DNA of 64,000 nt from Flavihumibacter petaseus NBRC 106054 (GTDB lineage Bacteria; Bacteroidota; Bacteroidia; Chitinophagales; Chitinophagaceae). The translations under genes and the position numbers were made by a program. Below the pieces are notes generated by a model. That model was not told the origin of the DNA. It saw only the letters and a program-made list of their open reading frames with translations, and made no database searches. The stretch spans positions 186,001 to 250,000 of the forward strand of contig NZ_BBWV01000004.1 in assembly GCF_000974785.1 (NCBI RefSeq), in the 5' to 3' direction. This document shows, one piece after another, positions 17,159-25,926 of the stretch (its first letter is position 1; each line of letters starts with the position of its first letter).

Positions 17159-19582
17159 ATGAAAGTACTGATTAACCTTATCCTGTTGCACCTGCTGGCC
17201 CTGCTGGCTCACGCACAGCAGTCCGGTTCCCCGGCAGGAATACTCAAAGGCCGGGTGACCGATGACAATCATCAGCCCCTGCCTTTTGCTTCGCTGTCTT
17301 TACTGGACAGCGCTTTGCAGAAACAGGTGATGCAGCAAACTACTGATTCCTCCGGTGCATTTCTTTTTACCCTTTCAAAGCCGGGATGGTATTGTGTATC
17401 CGCCAGCTTTGGTGGAAAAAAGACGGGTCGCAGTGAATGGATCAGCATCGACTCACTACATCATTCAGTTATGTTGCCGGCGCTGGTATTGAAGGATAGC
17501 TCCGCTGCCCTGCAGGAAGTTTCCGTAACTGCCAGGCGTCCGTTGTTGCAGTACCAGGTAGACAAGACCATCGTGAATGTAGAATCGATGGTGGGTGTTG
17601 CCGGTACAACATCTTACGACCTCCTGGAAAAAACGCCGGGCGTTGGCATTACCGCTGGCGGAGAGATCAGCCTGCAGGGCAAACAGGGTGTTACGATCAT
17701 GATTGATGGCAGAACCATTTATCTCGCAGCAGCGGAACTGACTGCATACCTCAAATCACTCCCGGCCGCCCTGGTGGACAAGATTGAACTGATTGAAAAT
17801 CCTTCCGCCCGCTATGATGCTGCAGGGAATGCGATTATCAATATCCGGCTCAAACGGAATCGTGCCGGCGGATTTACCGGCAATGTAACAATGGGACTTT
17901 CGCAGGGCCAATACGCCCGGAACAGCAATGCGCTCAACCTGAATTACAGGCGCGGAAAAACAAATGTATTCGGCAGTTTTTCCCTGTACCAGGAACAAGT
18001 TTATTCCCTTGACGAATATTACCGGGAATATTACAACGGAAATGACACGACCACCAGTTCCCTTCAGTTGAATAACTGGCAAAAATCAAAATTACTTTCG
18101 GGCAATGTGCAGCTGGGGATGGATTTCAGGCCCTCCGAAAAAACCACCTGGGGATGGCAGGCAGGGTGGCAGCCACAACAACGAAAAGGATGGCTTGAAT
18201 CAGAGAATACATATTTTCTGACTGGCGATACACCGGATGCCGGTGGCAGCGGACAGGTACAAAGTAATGAAACCCGGAACCAGTATTCACTGAATGCCAA
18301 CTGGCAGCACACCAGCGCCAACAAGGCAGAATGGTCGGCCGATGTCAATTATGTACGGTATAAAGCTAATGGTTCGCAATTACTGGAAAACCAGAACTGG
18401 TACAGCGGCAATACGCCGGTCGATTCGTCAGATTTTACTTATAATATGCCGGGCACCATCAGCATCCTGACGGTGAGGGCTGATTACAGCCATTCATTGG
18501 GCAAGCGTGGCAAGTGGGAAACCGGATTAAAATCCGGCTGGGTCAGCAACGATCAGCAGACCATCACCGATTTCCATCAAAACTCCAACCATTACCGCTA
18601 CAATGAACAGGTGCAGGCGGTGTACGGCAACCTGCAGCAACAATGGAACCGGCTTGCCTTGCAGGCGGGACTCCGGCTGGAATACACCAGTTCGGCCGGG
18701 GAACAGAAGGGGAACGACCAGGTGAGCGGCAGCAATTTCAATCAACAATACCTGAATGCATTTCCATCAGTTACCGTATCGTGGAAACTGGATTCGGCCG
18801 GCAGGAATTCCCTGTCGGGTGTAGTCACCCGGAGAATCTCAAGACCCAATTATCTATCCCTTAATCCATTCCTGTATTACCGCGATCAGTATTCCCGGTC
18901 AGGCGGCAACCCCCTGCTGACACCGCAATTCCAGCAAAGGTTTGAACTGCGTTTTGTACACCACCAGTGGCTCCGGCTATCAGCCAGCTATAATCGCTAT
19001 AAGGATGTTATTTTCCAGTTGACTTCAAATGAAAATGAGATTTTCATCACAAGGCCGGAGAACATTGCTGAAGGGTTCATGTTACTATTTGCTGTTAACG
19101 TCCAGAAGCAAATTAATCACTGGTGGTCGGTGAACTGCGATGTTTATTTGAACCGCCTTGGCGTTAACGGACAGGCCGATGGCTTACCCCTCCAACCACA
19201 GGCCACAATACTTCGGGTATCGCTGAACAATCAATTCAATTTCAAAAAGGGATGGGCAGGTAATATGGGCGGCTATTTTGCCAACAAAGACCTCAATGGA
19301 CAGTCTTTCACAGGCCCCCGATACCGGCTTCAGGCTGCCGTTCAGAAAAAAATACTACGGGAACGCGGAACATTGGGGCTGGCCGTGGAAGACATCGCAC
19401 ACAGCTGGAAACAGCGCAACAGGTCAATGTCCATGAAACAATCTGCCTTCACGCAGTACAACGAGACTGACACACAAAGGATCGGTCTGAGTTTCTCCTG
19501 GCGGTTCGGTAAGGAAGAGCAGACCAGGAAACGGAAATACCAGTCTTCAGCTGCCGATGAAGAGAAGAGCCGTGCAGATTAA
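17159..19582 (+). CDS. TonB-dependent receptor-like outer membrane beta-barrel protein
   Basis: The 807-residue product has a signal peptide (MKVLINLILLHLLALLAHAQ), a CarboxypepD_reg-like domain (about 28-100), a plug-like region with VNVESMVGVAGTTSYDLLEKTPG... then MIDGRTIYL, and a large C-terminal beta-barrel of the outer-membrane beta-barrel family (PF14905-like). This family lacks a full SusC signature and its cargo is unknown. The ATG at 17159 is chosen for the signal peptide; an in-frame extension to 16979 would cover the nested repeat array. It is divergent from a LytS/LytTR pair. Confidence 0.85.
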   Translation: MKVLINLILLHLLALLAHAQQSGSPAGILKGRVTDDNHQPLPFASLSLLDSALQKQVMQQTTDSSGAFLFTLSKPGWYCVSASFGGKKTGRSEWISIDSLHHSVMLPALVLKDSSAALQEVSVTARRPLLQYQVDKTIVNVESMVGVAGTTSYDLLEKTPGVGITAGGEISLQGKQGVTIMIDGRTIYLAAAELTAYLKSLPAALVDKIELIENPSARYDAAGNAIINIRLKRNRAGGFTGNVTMGLSQGQYARNSNALNLNYRRGKTNVFGSFSLYQEQVYSLDEYYREYYNGNDTTTSSLQLNNWQKSKLLSGNVQLGMDFRPSEKTTWGWQAGWQPQQRKGWLESENTYFLTGDTPDAGGSGQVQSNETRNQYSLNANWQHTSANKAEWSADVNYVRYKANGSQLLENQNWYSGNTPVDSSDFTYNMPGTISILTVRADYSHSLGKRGKWETGLKSGWVSNDQQTITDFHQNSNHYRYNEQVQAVYGNLQQQWNRLALQAGLRLEYTSSAGEQKGNDQVSGSNFNQQYLNAFPSVTVSWKLDSAGRNSLSGVVTRRISRPNYLSLNPFLYYRDQYSRSGGNPLLTPQFQQRFELRFVHHQWLRLSASYNRYKDVIFQLTSNENEIFITRPENIAEGFMLLFAVNVQKQINHWWSVNCDVYLNRLGVNGQADGLPLQPQATILRVSLNNQFNFKKGWAGNMGGYFANKDLNGQSFTGPRYRLQAAVQKKILRERGTLGLAVEDIAHSWKQRNRSMSMKQSAFTQYNETDTQRIGLSFSWRFGKEEQTRKRKYQSSAADEEKSRAD

Positions 19583-19663
19583 CCAGAGATCATTAGATGA
19601 TGCCACTCCTGTATACAGAAGGTGGACTGCGCCCCTCTTTTTTTTATCTTTCCGGTTAATCTC

Positions 19664-20830
19664 ATGGAGATGACAATGGAGGATAACAAGACCTGGTCTG
19701 AGTGGAGTATTATCGGGGGCGGCATCGCTGGTCTCACCGCCGCAATCGCACTGGAACGTGCCGGCATTACCGCCACACTGTTTGAGGCGGCGGATAGCTG
19801 GAAAGAAGTGGGCGCGGGAATTGCGCTGGCACCAAATGCAATGGCCGCACTGGCCCGGCTTGGTGTTGAAGCCGAAGTGATCACCGCAGGAAATCCATTA
19901 CAAAGCTTCAGCATTCTGGATGAAGGCGGGCGATGTATCACGAAAACTGATCTCCGGCGCCTGCACCAGCAGTTTGGACATGAAAATCTTACTATTCATC
20001 GTGCAGACCTGCAGGGGATCCTGTTGAACAATATCGTGGAAACAACACTCATCATGGGAAAACGTGCGATTGCACTATCTTCTACCGGTGAGGAGCAGGC
20101 GCTGACGTTTGCCGATGGCACCCGCCACCTTACCCGGTACCTGATCGTAGCAGACGGCATCCACTCCCCCATCCGCCAGCAACTCATTCCAGGATCTGTA
20201 CCGCGATATGCCGGTTATACCTGCTGGCGCGGAATAGCAGACAATACACAACTACAATGCAAAGACACATCGGAGACCTGGGCTCCCGGTGGTCGCTTCG
20301 GCATCGTACCATTAAAGCAGAACAGGACATATTGGTTTGCCTGTGTGAATGGCCCGAAAGCAGATCCATTTTTCAGATCCTGCCAGCTGGAAGACCTTCA
20401 CCGCATTTTCCGCAATTATCACGCTCCGGTACGGGAACTTCTGTTACGCACGCCTCCGGAGAATCTGGTTTGGGGCGATATTATGGATCTTGCACCATTG
20501 GACCGCTTTGCATTCGGGAACATCGTGCTCATCGGTGATGCCGCACACGCAACAACGCCCAATATGGGTCAGGGCGCCTGTATGGCCATTGAAGACGGCG
20601 AATTGCTGGGTGCCCTGCTCAGCGAGCGCATACCTTCTGATGCATTTATCCTGTTCGAAGACAAAAGGCTGAAGCGCACCCGCAATGTCGTGACACAATC
20701 GCGCCGGATTGGCAGAATGGCACAATGCAACAGACCGTTTCTTGTCCGTTCACGCAATACCCTGATGCGACTGTTGCCGGCACGAATGAATGAAATTCAG
20801 CTGAAACGCGCCTATGGCGAGATCCGATGA
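19664..20830 (+). CDS. FAD-dependent monooxygenase (aromatic hydroxylase type)
   Basis: The 388-residue product has the FAD-binding fold of group A flavoprotein monooxygenases: the dinucleotide motif IIGGGIAGLTAAIALERAG near the start, a DG-type motif in IVADGIHSPIRQ, and GDAAHATTPNMGQGACMAIED near residue 290. Members hydroxylate aromatic or polycyclic substrates using NAD(P)H and oxygen; the substrate is not predictable. Start could be ATG 19664 or ATG 19676. Its stop overlaps the Crp-type regulator gene by 4 bp, so the regulator probably controls or responds to this activity. Confidence 0.9.
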   Translation: MEMTMEDNKTWSEWSIIGGGIAGLTAAIALERAGITATLFEAADSWKEVGAGIALAPNAMAALARLGVEAEVITAGNPLQSFSILDEGGRCITKTDLRRLHQQFGHENLTIHRADLQGILLNNIVETTLIMGKRAIALSSTGEEQALTFADGTRHLTRYLIVADGIHSPIRQQLIPGSVPRYAGYTCWRGIADNTQLQCKDTSETWAPGGRFGIVPLKQNRTYWFACVNGPKADPFFRSCQLEDLHRIFRNYHAPVRELLLRTPPENLVWGDIMDLAPLDRFAFGNIVLIGDAAHATTPNMGQGACMAIEDGELLGALLSERIPSDAFILFEDKRLKRTRNVVTQSRRIGRMAQCNRPFLVRSRNTLMRLLPARMNEIQLKRAYGEIR

Positions 20831-21408
20831 AATCGCTATTGGAACATATCAGTCGTTTTGTTGCCCTGGACAATTATGAAACGGATAAGCTGTCCCATTT
20901 CGGCAAACTGCTTTTACTAAAGAAAAAAGATTTTCTGTGGAAAGAGGGACAGATTTGCCGCGCCCAATATTTTGTGATCAAAGGTTGTTTGCGACTCTAT
21001 TACCTGAACGAGAAAGGCCAGGAACAGATCACCCAGTTTGCCATTGAAAACTGGTGGATTGCTGATATCAGGAGTCTCGACATGCGGCAGCCCTCAGTAT
21101 TTCACCTGCAGGCCGTGGAGAACAGCGAAGTGCTGAGCCTCGACATCGACAGCATGAATCAATTGCTCGAAGCGGTACCACGACTCGAAAAATACTTCCG
21201 GCTTGTTCAGCAACGAGCATATGGCGCAACGCAGCAGCGGCTTCGTTTTCTGCATTCGCTCAGCAAAGAAGAACAATACAGGCAATTCATTCAGGCCTTT
21301 CCTGGTTTTACAGAAAGGATACCACAATATATGCTCGCCTCCTACCTTGGGTTTACTCCTGAATACCTCAGTGAACTGAGAAAAAAACACGCTGCTTCCA
21401 TTTCTTAA
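20827..21408 (+). CDS. Crp/Fnr-family transcriptional regulator
   Basis: The 193-residue protein has a cyclic-nucleotide-binding-like beta-barrel (about 20-120, with YFVIKGCLRLYYLNEKGQEQ) and a C-terminal helix-turn-helix ending in MLASYLGFTPEYLSELRKK. This is the common Bacteroidota Crp subfamily of about 190 residues, in which the cAMP-contacting residues are not conserved, so the ligand is uncertain. Translation is coupled to the monooxygenase through an ATGA overlap. It may act on the monooxygenase/AhpD-like cluster. Confidence 0.9.
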   Translation: MKSLLEHISRFVALDNYETDKLSHFGKLLLLKKKDFLWKEGQICRAQYFVIKGCLRLYYLNEKGQEQITQFAIENWWIADIRSLDMRQPSVFHLQAVENSEVLSLDIDSMNQLLEAVPRLEKYFRLVQQRAYGATQQRLRFLHSLSKEEQYRQFIQAFPGFTERIPQYMLASYLGFTPEYLSELRKKHAASIS

Positions 21409-21466
21409 ACCAGTTGAAGATTTCCCTGTATTGAATGATCCAGATTTGCAATACAAATCAAACATC

Positions 21467-21907
21467 ATGCAAACAAGAATCAATCTCCAGCAGCTGGAAC
21501 CTGATGCCTACAAAGCGATGTACGGGCTCGAAAAGTATTTATCAAAGGCGGGTCTGGACAGCGGCATCAAACATCTCGTCAAGATCCGGGCTTCACAAAT
21601 CAACGGATGTGCGTTTTGTATTGATATGCATACCCGGGAAGCGAGGGCAACCGGTGAAACGGAACAGCGGATCTATTTATTGAACGCATGGCGGGAAACC
21701 GATCTTTTTACCCCGAAAGAAAAGGCGTTGCTGGCTTTAACAGAATCGGTGACGCATATCAGCAATCATGTTTCCGATGATGTTTTTGCAACAGCCGCTT
21801 CATTTTGCGAACCTAATGAACTGGCACAGTGGATCATGGCCATCATTTCGATCAACAGCTGGAACCGTATTGCTATTTCCACCAGGCTCCCGGTTCCCGG
21901 CGAGTAA
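21467..21907 (+). CDS. Carboxymuconolactone decarboxylase / AhpD-like protein
   Basis: The 146-residue all-helical protein has the AhpD-type active site C48-A-F-C51-xxx-H55 in INGCAFCIDMHTREAR. In AhpD the cysteines give alkylhydroperoxidase activity; many CMD-family proteins keep them without a proven substrate. The start at 21467 removes a non-homologous extension from 21431. It is 58 bp after the Crp gene and 39 bp before the ankyrin gene, consistent with one transcription unit handling oxidative or xenobiotic stress (inference). Confidence 0.9.
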   Translation: MQTRINLQQLEPDAYKAMYGLEKYLSKAGLDSGIKHLVKIRASQINGCAFCIDMHTREARATGETEQRIYLLNAWRETDLFTPKEKALLALTESVTHISNHVSDDVFATAASFCEPNELAQWIMAIISINSWNRIAISTRLPVPGE

Positions 21908-21946
21908 TAATCAACAAAAGCGTACATTCAGGAAGGAATTGCCATT

Positions 21947-22801
21947 ATGGAATCCGCTGCAGCATTAACGAGATTGTTGGAGTCTGCCATTGCAGCCATC
22001 GGCAATGGCGATATAACCACGTTGCAAACGCTCCTTTCCAGCCATCCGGAACTCCTGGAGAAACGGAATATCACACCACGCGAAGGATATTTTGCTTATC
22101 CCTACCTGTTATGGTATATTGCCGACAACCCCATCCGGAACAATGGCTTGCCGGAGAACATCCTTCAGATCACTGCATTGCTGATCAAAGCGCTGACCGT
22201 CGCAAAAGTTGCCAGCAGGCAGGAACAGCTCGACTATGCACTGGGCCTGGTGGCAACTGGTCGGATCCCGAAAACAGCCAATGTTCAACTTGCGATGATC
22301 GACCTGCTGATTGAAGCCGGTGCCCATCCCGGCACCGGGATCGGCGCGCTCCTGAACGGTAATCCTGAAGCGGCAACCCATCTTTTGAATCATGGCGGCA
22401 AACTGACATTGGCAACATCGCTTTGCCTGGAAAGGCCGGACGATGCTGCGAAGCTTTGGAATGAAGCAACCGAAACTGATAAACAATTCGCACTTGCCGC
22501 CGCCTCCTATTGCGGCAAAGCTGATGCGATCCGGTTTCTGATCAGCCATGGCGTGGGGGTAAATGGCTTTAATCCCGAGTCAGCACATCCACACAGTACG
22601 CCGCTGCACCAGGCGGTGGCATCGGGATCGCGCGAATCCGTATCGTTGCTATTACAAGCGGGGGCGGATACACAGGTGAGGGACCGCATTTATGACGGCA
22701 AGCCGGTCGACTGGGCCATCCACCTGGCTCATAACGCGCAATCATCCGCAGAAAAACTTAACTACCAGAACATCGCCCAGTTACTTGGCGAATCAGTTTA
22801 G
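21947..22801 (+). CDS. Ankyrin-repeat protein
   Basis: The 284-residue protein has no signal peptide. Its C-terminal third carries recognisable ankyrin repeats (TPLHQAVASGSRESVSLLLQ then GKPVDWAIHL), and more degenerate helical repeats fill the middle (HPGTGIGALL, AATHLLNHGGKL). Ankyrin repeats mediate protein contacts; no enzymatic domain is present. It lies at the 3' end of the monooxygenase/Crp/CMD cluster and ends 8 bp from a convergent gene. Confidence 0.85.
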   Translation: MESAAALTRLLESAIAAIGNGDITTLQTLLSSHPELLEKRNITPREGYFAYPYLLWYIADNPIRNNGLPENILQITALLIKALTVAKVASRQEQLDYALGLVATGRIPKTANVQLAMIDLLIEAGAHPGTGIGALLNGNPEAATHLLNHGGKLTLATSLCLERPDDAAKLWNEATETDKQFALAAASYCGKADAIRFLISHGVGVNGFNPESAHPHSTPLHQAVASGSRESVSLLLQAGADTQVRDRIYDGKPVDWAIHLAHNAQSSAEKLNYQNIAQLLGESV

Positions 22802-22809
22802 CCTTGCTG

Positions 22810-24054
22810 TTACCGTGGTGTGCTGTGCGCCGCACGCGCCGAAGGGTTCGCCGGTCTTGGGACTGGCTTTGGTGCAGGTTTGGGCGCCGGCCTGGTTGCC
22901 GGTTTGGGTGAAGGATTGACGGGTTTGGGCGAAGGATTAACGGGTTTTGGTGTCGGTCTCGGATTGGTCGGTTTTGGATTGACCGGCTTTGGATTTGTAG
23001 GCTTAGGATTAACCGGCCTGGTCACCGGATTCGTTGGCCCCGGATTTACCGGACGGGGGTTGGTGGGCTTCGTTACTGGCCGTGTGGGAGTGACTGGCCG
23101 TGTTACGCCAGGGTTTGGCCGGACCGCAGGCTTGGGAGCCGGACGGTTCAGTCCCGGTTTCAATACCGGGCGGCTGGGATTAACTTTATTATAATGGGCC
23201 ATGCCATCGCGACGCATTTCCGGACGGGAATAAGTCTGCTGGTAATAACCACCCATCCTCCTGTTATACACATAAGGCGAATACCTCCTGTTCCGGCGGT
23301 AATAGTAGTCATTCCAGTATGGATAACGGTGAAAAGGAACAGGCCGGTACCAGCCCCAGTAGTAATTGTAAAAATTATAATGGTAGCCGTAATAATAATC
23401 CCAGTACCAGGGGCGCCAGGGGCGCCACCAACCGGGATAATACCCCCAGTACCACGGCGACCGCCAAACCACATAAGAAGGAACAAAGATATATTCGACA
23501 ATCGGCCAGGTCCTTATCTCAACAGTGGAAAAATGGTTTACCACGATCTCCTTATCATCGAGCTTTCTGACTTTGGCATCTCCCAGGCTACCGGTATAAC
23601 CGGGATTGGGAGTCGACCCGACCGCTGTCGTATTCGGTTCTATGATGTAATTCTTTCCATATAACTCTTCGTCACCGGTAAGCTGAATATTTACATTGCC
23701 GTCCCTGTCCTTATCTACAGTAAACACTGCCACATCCTGGTTCTCGGATTCATTCACCGCAACCTGCAGCACGATGTTATGTACACCATCCTGCACCTCA
23801 TCGTTCACTTTGATATAGTCGATCTTGTCATCTCCGTCGAGGTCCAGGTTGTTCACCTGGGAATTTTCCTCATTCAGCTTTTTCTCAAATTCCTCCAGGG
23901 TCGGCGACTCCTGGAACAAACGCATCACCGCATAAAGATTCAGATTGTCTCCGGGGAGACCAAGCTTTTCCTGGTCGCCGGACTGCGCATAACAGGGAAT
24001 GGTAGTCCATACCAACAGCAGCAGCACCAGGTTTTTTGATCGGGACATACACAT
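22810..24054 (-). CDS. Secreted protein with Tyr/Trp-rich segment and Pro-rich repeat tail
   Basis: The 414-residue product starts with a signal peptide (RSKNLVLLLLVWTTIPCYAQ). An acidic N-terminal domain (about 20-180) has an LDLDGDDKIDYI stretch like calcium-binding loops. Then comes a segment of about 80 residues (about 190-275) made almost entirely of Tyr, Trp, Pro, Arg and Asn, and a tail (about 300-414) of repeated NPKP, NPSPKP and PAPKP units. It probably works in the cell envelope or outside the cell; function unknown. ATG 24054 or 24048 are equally plausible starts. The sequence opposite the repeats encodes a spurious glycine-rich frame. Confidence 0.75.
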   Translation of the reverse strand: MCMSRSKNLVLLLLVWTTIPCYAQSGDQEKLGLPGDNLNLYAVMRLFQESPTLEEFEKKLNEENSQVNNLDLDGDDKIDYIKVNDEVQDGVHNIVLQVAVNESENQDVAVFTVDKDRDGNVNIQLTGDEELYGKNYIIEPNTTAVGSTPNPGYTGSLGDAKVRKLDDKEIVVNHFSTVEIRTWPIVEYIFVPSYVVWRSPWYWGYYPGWWRPWRPWYWDYYYGYHYNFYNYYWGWYRPVPFHRYPYWNDYYYRRNRRYSPYVYNRRMGGYYQQTYSRPEMRRDGMAHYNKVNPSRPVLKPGLNRPAPKPAVRPNPGVTRPVTPTRPVTKPTNPRPVNPGPTNPVTRPVNPKPTNPKPVNPKPTNPRPTPKPVNPSPKPVNPSPKPATRPAPKPAPKPVPRPANPSARAAHSTPR

Positions 24055-24106
24055 AAAATATATCTGCAATGTAACCCTGATCATTCAAAGCCGGTATTTT
24101 TGCCAA

Positions 24107-24916
24107 ATGAAAAAATTCGGGTGGTTAAAGCTTTTGCTGCTGCTTTATGGGGTGATCGGGATCGCAATTTATTACGGGCAGGATTACTTTCTGTTTCATC
24201 CCGAACCGATGGCCCGGAAACAGACCTATAAGTTTGACCAGCGTCACAGGGAGGTCAATATCGCGGTTTCCAAAGAAGCCAATCTGAACCTGATCCAGTT
24301 TATGCCAGACAGCAACGGCAGTAACCCCAAAGGCGTTGTACTGTATTTTCATGGCAACCGCAAGAATATCGGTTGGTATGCACGCCACACCACTGCGTTT
24401 ACCCGGAATGGTTATGAAGTGTGGATGCCGGACTACCCCGGGTTTGGTAAATCAACCGGAAAATTTACAGAGCAGGTATTGTATGAATATGCTGCCGTTA
24501 CCTATCAGCTCGCCCGAAGCAGGTTCAATGCAGACAGTATCATTATTTACGGCAAAAGCATGGGTACCGGTATTGCGGCCGAACTGGCATCGCGTAAAAA
24601 CTGCAAGGCACTTGTTCTCGAAACGCCCTATTACAGCATTCCGTCCCTGTTTAGTCATTACCTCCCGGTTTATCCCATTTCCCGGATGATTCATTACCAG
24701 CTGCCCACCTACGAATACCTTCCAAGGGTAATAGCTCCCGTCACCATCTTCCAGGGCACAGATGATGGCGTTGTTCCCTACTCCAATGCCAAAAAACTTC
24801 AACCGCTCCTGAAGTCAAAAGACACTTTCATCACCATCAACGGCGGGAGTCATAATGACCTCGCCAATTTTCCGGCATTCCGTGAGGGACTTGAAGCAAT
24901 TTTACTGAAACCCTGA
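24107..24916 (+). CDS. Membrane-anchored alpha/beta hydrolase (paralogue 2)
   Basis: The 269-residue protein mirrors the hydrolase at 14420-15205: N-terminal membrane segment (about 7-24), FHGNRKN oxyanion region, nucleophile S151 in YGKSMGTG, aspartate in FQGTDDGVVPY and histidine in GGSHNDLANFP. The ATG at 24107 gives the membrane segment at the N-terminus and leaves 52 bp to the divergent secreted-protein gene. Substrate unknown. The two copies differ enough that duplication was not recent. Confidence 0.88.
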   Translation: MKKFGWLKLLLLLYGVIGIAIYYGQDYFLFHPEPMARKQTYKFDQRHREVNIAVSKEANLNLIQFMPDSNGSNPKGVVLYFHGNRKNIGWYARHTTAFTRNGYEVWMPDYPGFGKSTGKFTEQVLYEYAAVTYQLARSRFNADSIIIYGKSMGTGIAAELASRKNCKALVLETPYYSIPSLFSHYLPVYPISRMIHYQLPTYEYLPRVIAPVTIFQGTDDGVVPYSNAKKLQPLLKSKDTFITINGGSHNDLANFPAFREGLEAILLKP

Positions 24917-24923
24917 CCCTTCC

Positions 24924-25865
24924 CTAATCCCCGACTGGCACCAGGTGTTTTGCCTTATTCTTCAGGATCTTCGCCGGCAGATTTTCGAGAATGCTTGCCT
25001 TAAGGGCAAGCAACATCTTTTGTTTGACAAATGTTTTCGGTGTAATCAGGCTGACCTCGCGCATTGGTGCGGGAGCTTTGAAATGACGCAGGAGTTTTGA
25101 CTGAGCATCCGTGAGGTCATAGGTAGCCAGTTCAGGAAGGATGGTAATGCCCCGGTTTGTTTCCACCATTTTTTTGAGGGTTTCGAGACTTCCTGCTTCG
25201 TATTCAAAAAGCAACAGGTCTTTGTGTGCCTGCTGCAGTTCACAGAGATTCAGCATCTGTGACCGGAAGCAATGCCCCTCTTCAAGTAGCCACAGCTCCC
25301 GGATGTCAATATCGTTGGCAAGCACATAACTCTTTTTAAAAGCAGCGTTTTTCCTGGATACATACGCCACCATCTCTTCATAAAAAAGCGGATGTTCCCG
25401 GATACCGGCATGCTGTAACGGCGTTACGACGAGTCCCATGTCCAGCTGGCCTTTCTGGATCGCATCCAGCAGCGCGTCAGTAGTCATCTCCTTTACCTTC
25501 AGCTGCACATCCGGAAACTGGTCCAGGAAATGTGGAAGAAATAACGGCAGAAGGTATGGCGCAAGTGTTGGAATGATGCCCAGTTTGAGTTCACCATGGA
25601 TCAGTCCCTGCTTTTCACGAATCACGTCTTCCAGTTCCGTCACTTCTCTCCTGACGCGGCGGGCATGCTGAATGACCACCTCTCCGATCGCCGTAGGCAC
25701 TACGGGTTGCCGGCTCCGGTCAAAGATTTTGATGCCGAGTTCTTCTTCCAGTTTCTGGATCTGCATGCTCAGGGTTGGCTGTGTCACAAAACAATGGGCG
25801 GCTGCGGTAGCAAAATGCCGGTAGGCATCTACGGCCAGCACATATTCCAGTTGCACCAGTGTCAT
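24924..25865 (-). CDS. oxyR: LysR-type regulator OxyR
   Basis: The 313-residue protein has a LysR winged helix at the N-terminus (QLEYVLAVDAYRHFATAAAHCFVTQPTLSMQIQ) and a C-terminal sensor domain. The segment GHCFRSQMLNLC puts cysteines at 199 and 208, the same numbers as the peroxide-sensing C199/C208 of E. coli OxyR. Redox sensing is therefore likely, with activation of catalase or peroxiredoxin genes elsewhere. The ATG at 25863-25865 is chosen because the helix-turn-helix starts there. A consensus-like OxyR half-site lies 2 bp upstream. Confidence 0.93.
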   Translation of the reverse strand: MTLVQLEYVLAVDAYRHFATAAAHCFVTQPTLSMQIQKLEEELGIKIFDRSRQPVVPTAIGEVVIQHARRVRREVTELEDVIREKQGLIHGELKLGIIPTLAPYLLPLFLPHFLDQFPDVQLKVKEMTTDALLDAIQKGQLDMGLVVTPLQHAGIREHPLFYEEMVAYVSRKNAAFKKSYVLANDIDIRELWLLEEGHCFRSQMLNLCELQQAHKDLLLFEYEAGSLETLKKMVETNRGITILPELATYDLTDAQSKLLRHFKAPAPMREVSLITPKTFVKQKMLLALKASILENLPAKILKNKAKHLVPVGD

Positions 25866-25867
25866 TG

Positions 25868-25882
25868 ATAGTTTTTGTCTAT
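25868..25882. promoter_or_regulatory. Candidate OxyR operator at the oxyR promoter
   Basis: ATAG (25868-25871), seven bases, then CTAT (25879-25882) match the ATAG-N7-CTAT half of the OxyR consensus exactly. The site starts 3 bp from the oxyR ATG and lies just downstream of the start point predicted from the -7 element, which would suit autorepression. The second half-site expected for tetramer binding is not evident. Confidence 0.55.
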
Positions 25883-25889
25883 TAAATCG

Positions 25890-25897
25890 CAAAATTA
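25890..25897 (-). promoter_or_regulatory. Candidate -7 element of oxyR
   Basis: On the minus strand TAATTTTG matches TAnnTTTG exactly, 24 nt before the oxyR start. No TTG at the ideal -33 spacing was found; a TTG lies closer. Confidence 0.4.
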
Positions 25898-25926
25898 ATC
25901 AATTCCACCAATGAGACACCCCGGTA

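Noticed and set aside
22820-23194. Glycine-rich plus-strand frame resembling a repeat protein
   Set aside because: It is the shadow of the proline-repeat codons of the secreted protein on the minus strand; its Gly/Leu pattern follows from that reading.
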